The notes under the pieces: model-generated
Database searches by the model: none
Told to the model about the DNA's origin: nothing
What the model saw: the letters and a program-made list of their open reading frames with translations, nothing else
Origin: Flagellimonas sp. 389
GTDB lineage: Bacteria; Bacteroidota; Bacteroidia; Flavobacteriales; Flavobacteriaceae
NCBI RefSeq assembly: GCF_018449435.1
Contig: NZ_JAHCMU010000004.1
Location: 1-64,000, forward strand
DNA length: 64,000 nucleotides
Reading direction: 5' to 3'
Made by a program: the position numbers and the translations under genes
Part shown: in pieces, positions 9,765-18,335 of the stretch
Layout of the letters: every line of letters starts with the position of its first letter
Position numbering within the stretch: the first letter of the stretch is position 1

Positions 9765-11153
9765 ATGGAGACCATTCTGATTATCATATTTGTTCTCGGC
9801 TACCTTGCCATAACCTTAGAGCATACTTTAAAAATAGATAAGCTAATCCCTGCTTTGGCAATGATGGCTATTCTATGGGCAATGATGGCCTTTGGAATTG
9901 ATGGTTTTACTTCGTGGTTCGATTCTGCAAAGCATGGACTCATTGAAGGGTTTGCGGCTCTAGGACATGAGGATAAAATGCATGTTCTAGAAGAGTCTTT
10001 ATTACATCATTTAGGCAAGACCTCAGAAATTTTGGTCTTTCTTTTAGGAGCTATGACCATTGTGGAGATTATAGATTATTTTGATGGCTTTGCCACTATC
10101 AAATCATTTATAAAAACAAGAAGCAAGCGAAAAATTCTATGGATTTTTGCATTTTTAGCATTCATTCTTTCTGCCATTATCGATAACCTTACGGCAACCA
10201 TTGTGCTGATATCCATTTTGCAAAAAATTGTTAGGGAGCGAAATGATAGGCTATGGTATGCAGGTTTAATTATTATTGCTGCAAATGCTGGTGGAGCTTG
10301 GTCTCCGATTGGTGATGTTACCACAACCATGCTATGGATAGGTGATAAAGTATCTACGGGCAAGTTAATAGGTTATTTATTGTTGCCTTCTTTATTGTGT
10401 ATGTTGGTACCGACTTTTATAGCATCATTTCTACCAGCTTTCAAAGGAGAAATTGATTTTGATGAGGATAATGGTGGACCTAAATCCAGTTATGGTTCCA
10501 AAATGTTGTACTTAGGTCTTAGTGCCATTGTGTTTGTTCCAATTTTTAAAACAGTAACACATTTGCCTCCATATGTAGGTATGATGCTATCATTGGCAGT
10601 AGTAGCCACTTTTGCTGAAATTTATAGTAATTCGAAAATTACGATCTCATCTGTGGATATTGATAGCGATGCCGGTTCTCACAGTGGTCCTGTACACAGT
10701 GCATTGACTAAAATTGAGTTGCCCAGCATATTATTCTTTTTGGGGATTCTTATGGCTGTGGCCGCATTGGAATCCTTGGGATTGTTGTTCAATTTTGCAG
10801 AGAATTTAAAACAAGGTATGCCATTGATAGGTACCGAGATAGCGGGGACACAGATTTCTGATTTGGTGGTCATTCTACTTGGAGTAGGTTCTGCGGTAAT
10901 AGATAATGTTCCTCTAGTAGCAGCAAGTTTAGGGATGTTCTCAGAACCTCAAGATAATCCTTTGTGGCATTTTATAGCGTATTCGGCTGGAACCGGTGGA
11001 AGTATGCTTATAATTGGTTCTGCAGCTGGTGTTGTGGCTATGGGTATGGAGAAAATAGACTTCTTTTGGTATCTAAAGAAAATAGCTTGGTTAGCTTTTA
11101 TTGGATTCATCTCGGGAGCTATTTGCTTTATAGTAATGCGATATTTTTTCTAA
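9765..11153 (+). CDS. nhaD: Na+/H+ antiporter, NhaD family
   Basis: 462 residues with about 12 hydrophobic segments. It exchanges internal Na+ (or Li+) for external protons at the inner membrane, as expected in a marine bacterium. Family signatures are SAIIDNLTATIV (about 139-150), GGAWSPIGDVTTTMLWIGDKV (about 176-196) and the late GVGSAVIDNVPLVAASLGM block, all part of the ion transporter superfamily core. Length is normal. The energy transducer genes begin 57 bases downstream with no visible terminator, so read-through is possible. Confidence 0.93.
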   Translation: METILIIIFVLGYLAITLEHTLKIDKLIPALAMMAILWAMMAFGIDGFTSWFDSAKHGLIEGFAALGHEDKMHVLEESLLHHLGKTSEILVFLLGAMTIVEIIDYFDGFATIKSFIKTRSKRKILWIFAFLAFILSAIIDNLTATIVLISILQKIVRERNDRLWYAGLIIIAANAGGAWSPIGDVTTTMLWIGDKVSTGKLIGYLLLPSLLCMLVPTFIASFLPAFKGEIDFDEDNGGPKSSYGSKMLYLGLSAIVFVPIFKTVTHLPPYVGMMLSLAVVATFAEIYSNSKITISSVDIDSDAGSHSGPVHSALTKIELPSILFFLGILMAVAALESLGLLFNFAENLKQGMPLIGTEIAGTQISDLVVILLGVGSAVIDNVPLVAASLGMFSEPQDNPLWHFIAYSAGTGGSMLIIGSAAGVVAMGMEKIDFFWYLKKIAWLAFIGFISGAICFIVMRYFF

Positions 11154-11210
11154 AAAATACTTTAGGTCAAAAATCTCCGTTATTATTGCAACTTAAATTG
11201 GGGATTTTAT

Positions 11211-11903
11211 ATGGTTTTTTTTCAAGATTTAGAAGAAGGGGCTGATTTGGGTGCATCCATTTCAGAAGAAAAGACCCTTTCTGTAATTGATTTAATCGTT
11301 AATGGTGGAACAGGTAGCATTATAATTATAGCCGTACTTTTTGTTCTTCTCTTTACAGCACTTTATATTTATTTTGAACGCATTTTTGCCATAAAGGCTG
11401 CTTCAAAAATCGATAAAAATTTCATGAACCAGATTCGAGATCACGTGATGAGCGGTAAACTGGAAGCGGCAAAATTATTGTGCGCCCAAACCGATTCTCC
11501 AGTAGCGCGATTAACGGAAAAAGGTGTTTCCAGAATTGGTAAACCCCTGGATGATATCAATACTGCAATTGAAAATGCCGGAACCCTTGAAGTATACAAG
11601 CTGGAAAAAAACGTCAGTGTTTTGGCAACGGTAGCTGGCGCTGCTCCAATGATCGGTTTCTTGGGAACCGTAATTGGTATGATTTTGGCATTCCATGAAA
11701 TGGCAAGTAGTGGCGGTCAGGCCGAAATGGGTTCATTAGCTTCTGGTATATACACAGCAATGACTACAACAGTTGCAGGTTTGGTCGTAGGGATTATAGC
11801 TTACATTGGTTACAATCATTTGGTCAACAGGACGGATAAAGTGGTTCACAAAATGGAGGCCAATGCTGTTGAGTTTTTGGATTTATTGAACGAACCTATC
11901 TAG
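11211..11903 (+). CDS. exbB: MotA/TolQ/ExbB proton channel protein
   Basis: 230 residues. A first membrane segment (about 33-55) is followed by a cytoplasmic loop and two more segments (about 135-165 and 180-200). The conserved core 'GAAPMIGFLGTVIGMI' and 'GIYTAMTTTVAGLVVGI' are the proton-channel helices of this family. With the ExbD-like protein it converts proton motive force into movement of a TonB-type protein. It is followed 9 bases later by exbD. A TolQ or motility role cannot be excluded from sequence alone, but the TonB-like gene next door supports the ExbB reading. Confidence 0.88.
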   Translation: MVFFQDLEEGADLGASISEEKTLSVIDLIVNGGTGSIIIIAVLFVLLFTALYIYFERIFAIKAASKIDKNFMNQIRDHVMSGKLEAAKLLCAQTDSPVARLTEKGVSRIGKPLDDINTAIENAGTLEVYKLEKNVSVLATVAGAAPMIGFLGTVIGMILAFHEMASSGGQAEMGSLASGIYTAMTTTVAGLVVGIIAYIGYNHLVNRTDKVVHKMEANAVEFLDLLNEPI

Positions 11904-11912
11904 GATTTCAAA

Positions 11913-12299
11913 ATGAAATTAAAAGGAAGAAATAAGGTTAGTCCAGAGTTTAGCATGTCTTCAATGACGGATATAGTATTCTTGTTGTTGGTGTTTTTCA
12001 TGCTTACTTCCAATGCGCCCAATGCCTTGGATCTGTTATTGCCAAAAGCAAAAGGTAAATCTACAAACACACAGAATGTATCGGTTACCATAAACAAGAA
12101 CTTGGAATATTTTGTGAACAACGAGAGAATAAACGAGGAATACATAGAAATTGAACTAAAAAAGGCACTTGAAGGTCAAGAAAAGCCAACAATCATTTTA
12201 AGGGCAGAAGAAAGCGTAGCGATTAAAGAAGCTGTGAACGTGATGGACATTGCCAATAGAAATAGTTACAAGGTTATCTTGGCTGTGCGGCCAAAATAA
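11913..12299 (+). CDS. exbD: ExbD/TolR-family biopolymer transporter
   Basis: 128 residues. One N-terminal membrane helix (about 16-37) starts with SSMTDIVFLLLVFFML, where the Asp is the family's proton-carrying residue. A periplasmic domain follows (NKNLEYFVNNERI … PTIILRAEESV), typical of ExbD/TolR. Its TAA stop overlaps the ATG of the next gene by one base, showing translational coupling. Confidence 0.9.
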   Translation: MKLKGRNKVSPEFSMSSMTDIVFLLLVFFMLTSNAPNALDLLLPKAKGKSTNTQNVSVTINKNLEYFVNNERINEEYIEIELKKALEGQEKPTIILRAEESVAIKEAVNVMDIANRNSYKVILAVRPK

Positions 12300-13177
12300 T
12301 GTCATTTTTAGATACGAGACACAAGAAAAAATCATTCACGCTTACAACTTTTCTTTTAAGCGTATTATTGCTATTGCTTTTTTATATAGGGTTAACGTAT
12401 ATGGATCCTCCTATTGAAAATGGTATTGCGATAAACTTTGGCACCATGGACTTTGGTAGTGGCGAAGTACAGCCCAAGGAAAAAGTCCGTTCAGAACCAC
12501 AAGAGGAACAGATAAAACCAGCCGAAGAAATTCCAGAACAAGTTCCAGAACAGGAAACTGCCGAAAACAAGCCCGTGGAGGAAGTTTTGACCAATGAATC
12601 CGAGGAAACCATAAAAATCAATCAGCAGAAAGAGACGAAACGAAAGGCTAATGAAGCTGCCAAAAAGGCAAAAGCAGAAGCCGAACGCACAGCGCGAGAA
12701 AAAAAGCAAGCAGAAGAACAGAAAAGAAAAGAACAAGAGGCGAAGAAGAAAAGCCTTGATGCCTTAATAGGAGGTATTGGAAAATCTGATGGTACGGCCA
12801 CAGGTAGCGAAGGCGATGACAATAGAGCAGGCGACAAAGGGCAGCCAGATGGTGACCCATATGCCACGAGTTATTATGGTAGTCCAGGCAGTGGAAGCGG
12901 AACAGGCGGTTATGGGCTGAATGGTCGTTCATTGGTCAGTCAGGGCAAAGTACAGCAACAATGTAATGAAGAAGGCCGTGTAGTCGTTAGGATTGTGGTC
13001 GACCGTAACGGAAAGGTCATAAAAGCTGACCCAGGTAAAAAAGGTACCACGAATAATGCCCCATGTTTATTAAAACCTGCTCGGGAAACTGCTCTAAAAC
13101 ATCGATGGAACTTGGATTCAAATGCCCCTTCGCAACAAATAGGTTTTGTGGTCGTCAATTTTAAGCTAGGTCAATAA
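12299..13177 (+). CDS. TonB-like energy transducer protein
   Basis: 292 residues. A single membrane helix (about 15-34) is followed by a long Glu/Lys/Pro-rich linker (about 50-160) with a coiled-coil-like stretch (KRKANEAAKKAKAEAERTAR). Next comes a Gly/Asp-rich spacer (about 160-215) and a C-terminal domain of about 75 residues containing 'GRVVVRIVVDRNGKVIKADP', as in TonB C-terminal folds. It probably spans the periplasm to energise outer-membrane receptors such as the SusC protein at 18336. The architecture also resembles TolA. It starts within the exbD stop codon, and folC starts 4 bases after it. Confidence 0.82.
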   Translation: MSFLDTRHKKKSFTLTTFLLSVLLLLLFYIGLTYMDPPIENGIAINFGTMDFGSGEVQPKEKVRSEPQEEQIKPAEEIPEQVPEQETAENKPVEEVLTNESEETIKINQQKETKRKANEAAKKAKAEAERTAREKKQAEEQKRKEQEAKKKSLDALIGGIGKSDGTATGSEGDDNRAGDKGQPDGDPYATSYYGSPGSGSGTGGYGLNGRSLVSQGKVQQQCNEEGRVVVRIVVDRNGKVIKADPGKKGTTNNAPCLLKPARETALKHRWNLDSNAPSQQIGFVVVNFKLGQ

Positions 13178-13181
13178 TCCC

Positions 13182-14393
13182 ATGACTTATAAAGAAACCT
13201 TGAGTTGGATGTTCCAGCAACTCCCAATGTACCAACAAAAAGGAACCGTTGCCTATAAAGACAAGTTGGACAATATTCTTTTTTTTTCAGAACTTCTGGG
13301 GAATCCCGAAAAGAAATTTAAGAGTATACATGTGGCAGGAACCAATGGAAAAGGGTCCTGTAGTCATATGCTTGCCTCAGTTTTGCAGGAAGCGGGCTAT
13401 AAAGTAGGGTTATATACTTCTCCGCATCTGAAGGATTTTAGGGAACGAATTAAAATCAATGGAAAAAAAGTAAGCGAGGAATACGTAAAGGGTTTTATAA
13501 AAAACCATGAATCCTTCTTGAAAGAAAACAAGCTTTCTTTTTTTGAAATGACCGTAGGTATGGCCTTTAGCTACTTTGCGGAGGAAAAGGTCGATATTGC
13601 CGTTGTTGAAGTTGGTTTGGGAGGAAGATTGGATTCTACGAACATCATAGTGCCTGAAGTTTCACTAATCACCAATATAGGGCTAGACCATGTACAGATT
13701 TTAGGTGATACTTTACAGAAAATAGCTTTGGAAAAAGCAGGAATCATAAAAAAAGGAATTCCGGTAATTATTAGTGAAAAGCAACCTGAAACCGAAGGTA
13801 TTTTTAAGCTTATTGCATCCCAAAAGAATGCTGAGATAACGTTCGCAGAAGAAGTCAATACAAAAAACTACGAAACCGATTTGCTCGGAAGCTATCAGAA
13901 AAAGAATAGTAGGGGTGTGGTCGCTATATTAAAAGAATTACAGGAATTTAAAATTAAAGAAAAACATATAAAGAAAGGCCTCAATAATGTTGTCAAAAAT
14001 ACCGGGTTATTAGGTAGATGGCAGGTTTTGGGCGAACTTCCTAAAATTGTTTGTGATACTGCTCATAATAAAGAGGGGCTAGGGCTGGTTTTGAAACAAA
14101 TCAATATGCTTGGATTTCAACGAGTACATTTTGTACTTGGGTTTGTGAATGATAAGAATTTAGATAGTGTACTCTCCCTTTTCCCTAAGAATGAAAACTA
14201 TTATTTTGTACGGCCAAACATACCTAGGGGCTTAGAGGCAAAAGAATTAAAAGCTGAAGCCGCCAAATTTGATTTAGAAGGGGAAACCTTTAAATCAGTT
14301 AAGAAGGCGTTGCAGACAGCTATAAAGAATGCGAAACCAAGAGATTTAGTATACGTAGGTGGAAGCACGTTTGTGGTTGCAGAAGTAGTTTAG
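13182..14393 (+). CDS. folC: folylpolyglutamate synthase / dihydrofolate synthase
   Basis: 403 residues, typical length. The ATP-dependent ligase adds glutamate to dihydropteroate and to folates. GTNGKGS at 53-59 is the P-loop, SPHL near 80 and FFEMTVGMAF are family motifs, and VVEVGLGGRLDSTN is the metal and nucleotide site. DTAHN near 290 is the C-terminal Mur-ligase-like motif. It lies 4 bases after the TonB-like gene, so it belongs to the same transcript although its function is unrelated. Confidence 0.95.
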   Translation: MTYKETLSWMFQQLPMYQQKGTVAYKDKLDNILFFSELLGNPEKKFKSIHVAGTNGKGSCSHMLASVLQEAGYKVGLYTSPHLKDFRERIKINGKKVSEEYVKGFIKNHESFLKENKLSFFEMTVGMAFSYFAEEKVDIAVVEVGLGGRLDSTNIIVPEVSLITNIGLDHVQILGDTLQKIALEKAGIIKKGIPVIISEKQPETEGIFKLIASQKNAEITFAEEVNTKNYETDLLGSYQKKNSRGVVAILKELQEFKIKEKHIKKGLNNVVKNTGLLGRWQVLGELPKIVCDTAHNKEGLGLVLKQINMLGFQRVHFVLGFVNDKNLDSVLSLFPKNENYYFVRPNIPRGLEAKELKAEAAKFDLEGETFKSVKKALQTAIKNAKPRDLVYVGGSTFVVAEVV

Positions 14394-14413
14394 ACATTTT
14401 ATGTTTTTTTCTT

Positions 14414-14443
14414 TTTGGTAAACGAAAAATGATGCTATATTTG
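14414..14443 (+). promoter_or_regulatory. tRNA-Val promoter
   Basis: TTTG (14414-14417), 18 bases, then TATATTTG (14436-14443) is a full match to the Bacteroidota -33/-7 promoter. The mature tRNA starts 25 bases after the box. Confidence 0.8.
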
Positions 14444-14468
14444 CACTCCCGTTTGGGAAAATGAAATA

Positions 14469-14543
14469 GGGCGCTTAGCTCAGTTGGTTCAGAGCACCTC
14501 GTTTACACCGAGGGGGTCGGGGGTTCGAATCCCTCAGCGCCCA
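14469..14543 (+). tRNA. tRNA-Val (anticodon TAC)
   Basis: A complete 75-base cloverleaf. The acceptor stem GGGCGCT (14469-14475) pairs with AGCGCCC (14536-14542) and is followed by discriminator A. The anticodon stem CCTCG/CGAGG encloses the loop TTTACAC, so the anticodon is TAC (Val). The T-arm shows GGTTCGAATCC. CCA is not encoded. Confidence 0.96.
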
Positions 14544-14551
14544 CTACGATT

Positions 14552-14584
14552 AAAGCCTTCGATATATCGAAGGCTTTTTTATTT
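14552..14584 (+). terminator. terminator after tRNA-Val
   Basis: An 11-bp perfect stem (14552-14562 with 14567-14577, loop TATA) is followed by a T-rich tract. It closes the tRNA transcript. Confidence 0.88.
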
Positions 14585-14613
14585 TCCGTATTTTTCCTTT
14601 AAACTCGTTACTT

Positions 14614-15153
14614 ATGTATGTTTCTCAATATGAAAAGATAAGACGCCTTACTACGATAATTGGACTTTGTTTGGTGATTTTAGGCTGCGCTAAAAAAGAG
14701 AACCATGTGGATATGAAGTCATTGCTCCTGGATCAACTAAATAATACTCATACGAACCAAGAATGGTTCGTGCCTACTAAAATTGCAATCGATGGACTTT
14801 CTGTTGAGCAATTAAATTGGAAGGATAGCACTGAAAATCATTCTATAGGAGAACTGATTTCTCATCTGATTTTTTGGAATGAAATGAACCTGAGAGCCTT
14901 CAAAGGGGAAGATATGTCCGATTTTGATGTTAATAATGAAATTACTTTCAAAAAATATACTGACATGGAATGGAAAATTGCCATAAAAAAGTTAGATAGT
15001 ATTCAAACAGAATGGGAACATGGGACCCAAAAAGCTACTGATGATCAGATAAATGAATGGGCTATTGAAATTGCAAACATGACGGCTCACAATGCATATC
15101 ATACAGGGCAAATTATTTATATACGCAAGCAGAATGGTTGGTGGAATAAGTAA
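14614..15153 (+). CDS. exported DinB-fold lipoprotein
   Basis: 179 residues. A hydrophobic stretch (about 12-24) ends in VILGC, so Cys25 is the likely lipid-attachment residue. The rest is a four-helix DinB-like domain. His84 (ISHLIFWNE), His159 and His163 (HNAYHTGQIIYIRKQ) are the three expected metal-binding histidines. DinB-fold proteins are metal-dependent enzymes, often thiol S-transferases; the actual reaction here is unknown. The unusual part is the lipoprotein signal, which places the domain in the envelope. It is a single gene between two terminators. Confidence 0.78.
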   Translation: MYVSQYEKIRRLTTIIGLCLVILGCAKKENHVDMKSLLLDQLNNTHTNQEWFVPTKIAIDGLSVEQLNWKDSTENHSIGELISHLIFWNEMNLRAFKGEDMSDFDVNNEITFKKYTDMEWKIAIKKLDSIQTEWEHGTQKATDDQINEWAIEIANMTAHNAYHTGQIIYIRKQNGWWNK

Positions 15154-15204
15154 TGAAAATTTGTGGTATATGGCTGGTGTAATTTATTTGGGATTTACCA
15201 GACA

Positions 15205-15237
15205 GAGAATTTTGTTATCCGATTCTCATTTTTTATA
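15205..15237 (+). terminator. terminator after DinB-like gene
   Basis: GAGAAT (15205-15210) pairs with ATTCTC (15222-15227), plus a wobble pair, and is followed by ATTTTTTATA. It lies between convergent genes. Confidence 0.6.
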
Positions 15238-15247
15238 GTAACAGACT

Positions 15248-16126
15248 TTACCCTTCAATCTTATAAAGAATAGGATTGAATGCCTTAGTGGCAACAACAA
15301 CCTTATTTCCAACATGTAAATCTTGCACTTCCGAGTCTTGCACGATGACCTTTACAACGCTGTTTTGTATAAGCACGGTAGCAATGTAGACTATTTCTTG
15401 TTGCTCTATCTTGAGGATTTCACCAGTAAATTTAAATTTTCCACTTATGTTGCTATTTATAAATAGCTCATCTGGATTTCCCTGACGGATGATATTTCCC
15501 TTCTCCAAAAAGATAACATGGTCCGATAGTTTGATGATTTCACCAATATCATGGCTTATGAGAATGGTAGTAAGACCGAATTCGCGATGTGTCCTTTGAA
15601 TATAGTCTTGTAGTTTTAAACGGATTTTTGCATCCAATGCAGCTAACGGTTCGTCCAGTAATAAAATATCTGGCCGTTCTGCCAAGGCCCTTGCCAAAGC
15701 AACCCTTTGTTTTTGACCTCCAGATAAGGTTTCTGGTTTTCTATGTTGTAACGTTCCAAGTTCAATGATTTCAATTAAATCCGATACATTCTTTTTATCC
15801 TGACCTTTTCCCAGGGCAAACTCAAGATTTTCGAGTACGGTCATATTTGGAAATAGGGCATAATCTTGAAAAACAAAGCCTATGTTTCTTTTCTGCGGTG
15901 GTAGATAGATTTTTTTATCGGAATCAAACCATGTCTTTCCGTTTACAATGATTTTACCATGATCGGGTCTCATCAATCCCGATAACAATCGCAGTGTAGA
16001 GGTTTTTCCTGCGCCTGATTCTCCATACAAAGTAATTAGCTGACCTTTTTCAAGTGTCAAGTTGAGTCCAAGGTTCATTTCTCCATCAGCGGCCAGTAGT
16101 TTTTTGTCAATATTGAGTACAATCAT
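15248..16126 (-). CDS. modC: molybdate ABC transporter ATP-binding protein
   Basis: 292 residues. Walker A GESGAGKT at 35-42, signature LSGGQKQRVALARAL (about 133-147) and Walker B ILLLDEPLAALD (about 153-164) are intact. Residues about 225-290 form a TOBE-like molybdate-sensing domain, shorter than in Escherichia coli ModC. It drives molybdate (or tungstate) import through ModB. Its ATG overlaps the modB stop by four bases. No molybdenum enzyme or cofactor gene is visible in this window. Confidence 0.9.
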   Translation of the reverse strand: MIVLNIDKKLLAADGEMNLGLNLTLEKGQLITLYGESGAGKTSTLRLLSGLMRPDHGKIIVNGKTWFDSDKKIYLPPQKRNIGFVFQDYALFPNMTVLENLEFALGKGQDKKNVSDLIEIIELGTLQHRKPETLSGGQKQRVALARALAERPDILLLDEPLAALDAKIRLKLQDYIQRTHREFGLTTILISHDIGEIIKLSDHVIFLEKGNIIRQGNPDELFINSNISGKFKFTGEILKIEQQEIVYIATVLIQNSVVKVIVQDSEVQDLHVGNKVVVATKAFNPILYKIEG

Positions 16127-16797
16127 CTTCCCAGCTTTTTTAGGTGTTTTCCGTTTACTAGGTATACCGCAAGTAGAATACAGAAGGTTATCGCAAACAA
16201 AATCATGGAATACACATTTGCAGTCCCATAATTCAATGCCTCTACTTCGTCATAAATTGCAATGGAAGCAACTTTTGTCTTCCCTGGAATATTCCCCCCG
16301 ATCATGAGCACAACACCAAATTCTCCTACGGTATGTGCAAAAGAGAGCACGATGCCCGTTAACAACGCAGGTTTGATATTGGGAAGTTGCACTCTGAACA
16401 GCGTTGTTAATTTTGATTTTCCCATTACATAGGCAGCTTCTTTAATGGAGATGGGAAGACCAGAAAGACCACATTGAATAGGGTGGACCATAAAAGGCAG
16501 ACTGTACAGTACTGATGCAACAACAAGCCCCGGAAATGAAAACACCAATTTAATTCCCAACCACTCATTGATCCACTCACCAAAAGCATTATTTGGGCTA
16601 AAGGCCATTAAAAAATAAAATCCCAAAACAGTGGGTGGCAACACAAGCGGCATACTTACTAAAGTTTCTATAACTGGTTTTAACCGTGATTTAGAGTTGG
16701 CAAGCCAAGCCGACAACGGAATGGATATCACCAGCAAAATTATTGTGGTCACCGCTGCCAGCTCAAAGGTCAATAGTAATGGGCTCCAATCAATCAT
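16123..16797 (-). CDS. modB: molybdate ABC transporter permease
   Basis: 224 residues with five or six membrane helices. The cytoplasmic coupling motif 'EAAYVMGKSKLTTLFRVQLPNIKPALLTG' (about 120-148) is the EAA loop of binding-protein-dependent permeases and fits the ModB family (SMPLVLPPTVLGFYFL near the N-terminus). It overlaps modC by four bases and the Mop-like gene by four bases. Confidence 0.93.
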   Translation of the reverse strand: MIDWSPLLLTFELAAVTTIILLVISIPLSAWLANSKSRLKPVIETLVSMPLVLPPTVLGFYFLMAFSPNNAFGEWINEWLGIKLVFSFPGLVVASVLYSLPFMVHPIQCGLSGLPISIKEAAYVMGKSKLTTLFRVQLPNIKPALLTGIVLSFAHTVGEFGVVLMIGGNIPGKTKVASIAIYDEVEALNYGTANVYSMILFAITFCILLAVYLVNGKHLKKLGR

Positions 16798-17195
16798 TCT
16801 GAAAGCATGATTTCGTTCAACTTGACCATGGCGATAACTTCGTCTTCTTTTTTTAAACCTAATTGGTTACTGGAATCCGTGCCGATTATAGCTGTTAGCT
16901 TTCCAGCAAGGGAATTGATGGTGACTTTCGTCAATAGCTCCCCTTTTTCAACTTCTTCAATGATACCCTGTATTCTGTTCTGAAGGCTAATGGAATGGTT
17001 TTCATTGCTTCCTATAACAACTTCGGTTTCTTTGAAAAGAACTTTTATGGGTTTGCCCATTTGAAGGTAAGAAGCAGTTTCCGGAGTTTCTATAACAATG
17101 CTTTGTATTGTAACTTTTTTGGGCAAACCTATTGTAACCAACGACAGGCTTCCGTGCACTTTTATATCGGTTATATGTCCAGCTAAACTATTCAT
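16794..17195 (-). CDS. molybdopterin-binding (Mop/TOBE) protein
   Basis: 133 residues, made of two TOBE-like repeats of about 65 residues: N-terminal 'LAGHITDIKVHGSLSLVTIGL' and 'NRIQGIIEEVEKGELLTKVTINSLAGKLTAIIG'. Such small cytoplasmic proteins bind molybdate and are thought to store it or hand it on. Position between modA and modB with overlaps on both sides (8 and 4 bases) supports a molybdate role. It is neither an enzyme nor a DNA-binding regulator by sequence. Confidence 0.8.
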   Translation of the reverse strand: MNSLAGHITDIKVHGSLSLVTIGLPKKVTIQSIVIETPETASYLQMGKPIKVLFKETEVVIGSNENHSISLQNRIQGIIEEVEKGELLTKVTINSLAGKLTAIIGTDSSNQLGLKKEDEVIAMVKLNEIMLSE

Positions 17196-17961
17196 CTACC
17201 GAATATCCGAAGTTTTTCAAAATTTCCTTTGCTTTCTTGCTGAATAAGAAATCATAAAACTTTTTGGACGAATTTGCATTGACCTTTTCATGGGCTATTT
17301 GAACCACGCTCTGTGCTATTGGTTTGTAAAGGTGATTTTCCAGCTCTATCCAAGTACCCTTCTCCTTTAGTTCTGGCGCTAAAACTACGGAAAGGGACGT
17401 AAATCCCAATTCCGCCGAAGCCGATAATATAAACTGGTTTGTTTGGGATATGCTTTCTCCGTAAACTAATTTACCTTCAATTTTATCTAAAAGCTTATAA
17501 TGGTTCAATACTGATATGGCTGCTTTGCCATAAGGTGCAATTTTAGGGTTTGCTATAGCAATGTGATCGATACTGTCATCATTTAAAATCGATATGGAGG
17601 GTACGATATTTTCTGTCATTGTCCATAGTACTAATTTTCCGTAGGCATATATTTTGGGAGGATTTTTAGCTAGTCCGCTTTTAAAAATATCATTTGGATA
17701 TTTTGTATCAGCAGAAATAAATACATCATACGGTGCTCCTTCTTTTATTTGTGCCGTCAAGGTCCCAGAGGAACTAATTACCAAATCACATTGAATACCT
17801 GTTTCTTTCGTAAATGCCTTGACAAGATCTTCTATGGCATAACGCATATTTGCTGCGGTCGCAATGGTGATTTTTTCGCTTGTACCATGGTTGTTACAGC
17901 CCAATGGTATCCAGAGGAACAAACCTAGAACAAAACACAGTAAAAAGTTGGGAAACCTCAT
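17188..17961 (-). CDS. modA: molybdate ABC transporter substrate-binding lipoprotein
   Basis: 257 residues. The signal peptide ends in IPLGC (Cys about 22), indicating a lipoprotein. 'ITIATAANMRYAIEDLVKAF', 'SSSGTLTAQIKEGAPYDVFISAD' and 'AIANPKIAPYGKAA' are the ModA ligand-binding blocks. It captures molybdate outside the inner membrane and feeds ModB. First gene of the modA-mop-modB-modC operon. Confidence 0.92.
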   Translation of the reverse strand: MRFPNFLLCFVLGLFLWIPLGCNNHGTSEKITIATAANMRYAIEDLVKAFTKETGIQCDLVISSSGTLTAQIKEGAPYDVFISADTKYPNDIFKSGLAKNPPKIYAYGKLVLWTMTENIVPSISILNDDSIDHIAIANPKIAPYGKAAISVLNHYKLLDKIEGKLVYGESISQTNQFILSASAELGFTSLSVVLAPELKEKGTWIELENHLYKPIAQSVVQIAHEKVNANSSKKFYDFLFSKKAKEILKNFGYSVDE

Positions 17962-18335
17962 GTCTTTTGACTATATGTTTGGGTTTATGGTGTCAAGCTT
18001 ATTTAAGAACTTCTAATTTACAGCTTTACGTGCTTATCTTTCTATGATAAGCTATATTATTGGATTTGTCGGTAAATAGGTAAAGCTACCCGATTATTCT
18101 TTCCGTAAACCCTTATCGGAAACAACCCCTATTGCATCCCAATACAATTTTTTTGTCGTTGCAATTGTAAAGGTAAGGCGGTGAGATGCCTTGCTACCAT
18201 TATAAATAGAAACTTTTCATTAAGTTTTGTTTTCGTACTAGGGAGTATTATTTGAATTAGCTATCAAACTCGTTCTCCCGCCTTCCTTTCTCAGTTGCGC
18301 TAACTCATTTAATTACTAACAAAACTTTTAACTCT
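17962..18335. other. structured divergent intergenic region (modA / susC)
   Basis: 374 bases between divergent genes with no credible protein gene. Four inverted repeats are visible: CTTATC/GATAAG near 18032-18051; GGTA/TACC nested in TCG/CGA near 18068-18093; TTCCG/CGGAA near 18100-18122; and GTAAGGC/GCCTTGC near 18173-18195. A TTTG plus TATTATTTG pair near 18227-18253 could be the susC promoter, with one base too many in the -7 box. I do not recognise a known riboswitch. No clear promoter for modA was found. Confidence 0.45.

Noticed and set aside
12382..12932. Several Cys/Ser/Phe-rich frames antisense to the TonB-like gene
   Set aside because: They mirror the Glu/Lys-rich linker codons of the real gene; composition alone explains them.
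9765..14393. nhaD to folC as one five-gene operon
   Set aside because: A 57-base gap separates nhaD from exbB, and TATTATTG near 11180 could be a promoter box; linkage is possible but not shown.
17962..18335. Molybdenum-cofactor or TPP riboswitch in the modA-susC gap
   Set aside because: Hairpins are present, but the conserved core sequences of these riboswitches are not seen, so no family was assigned.
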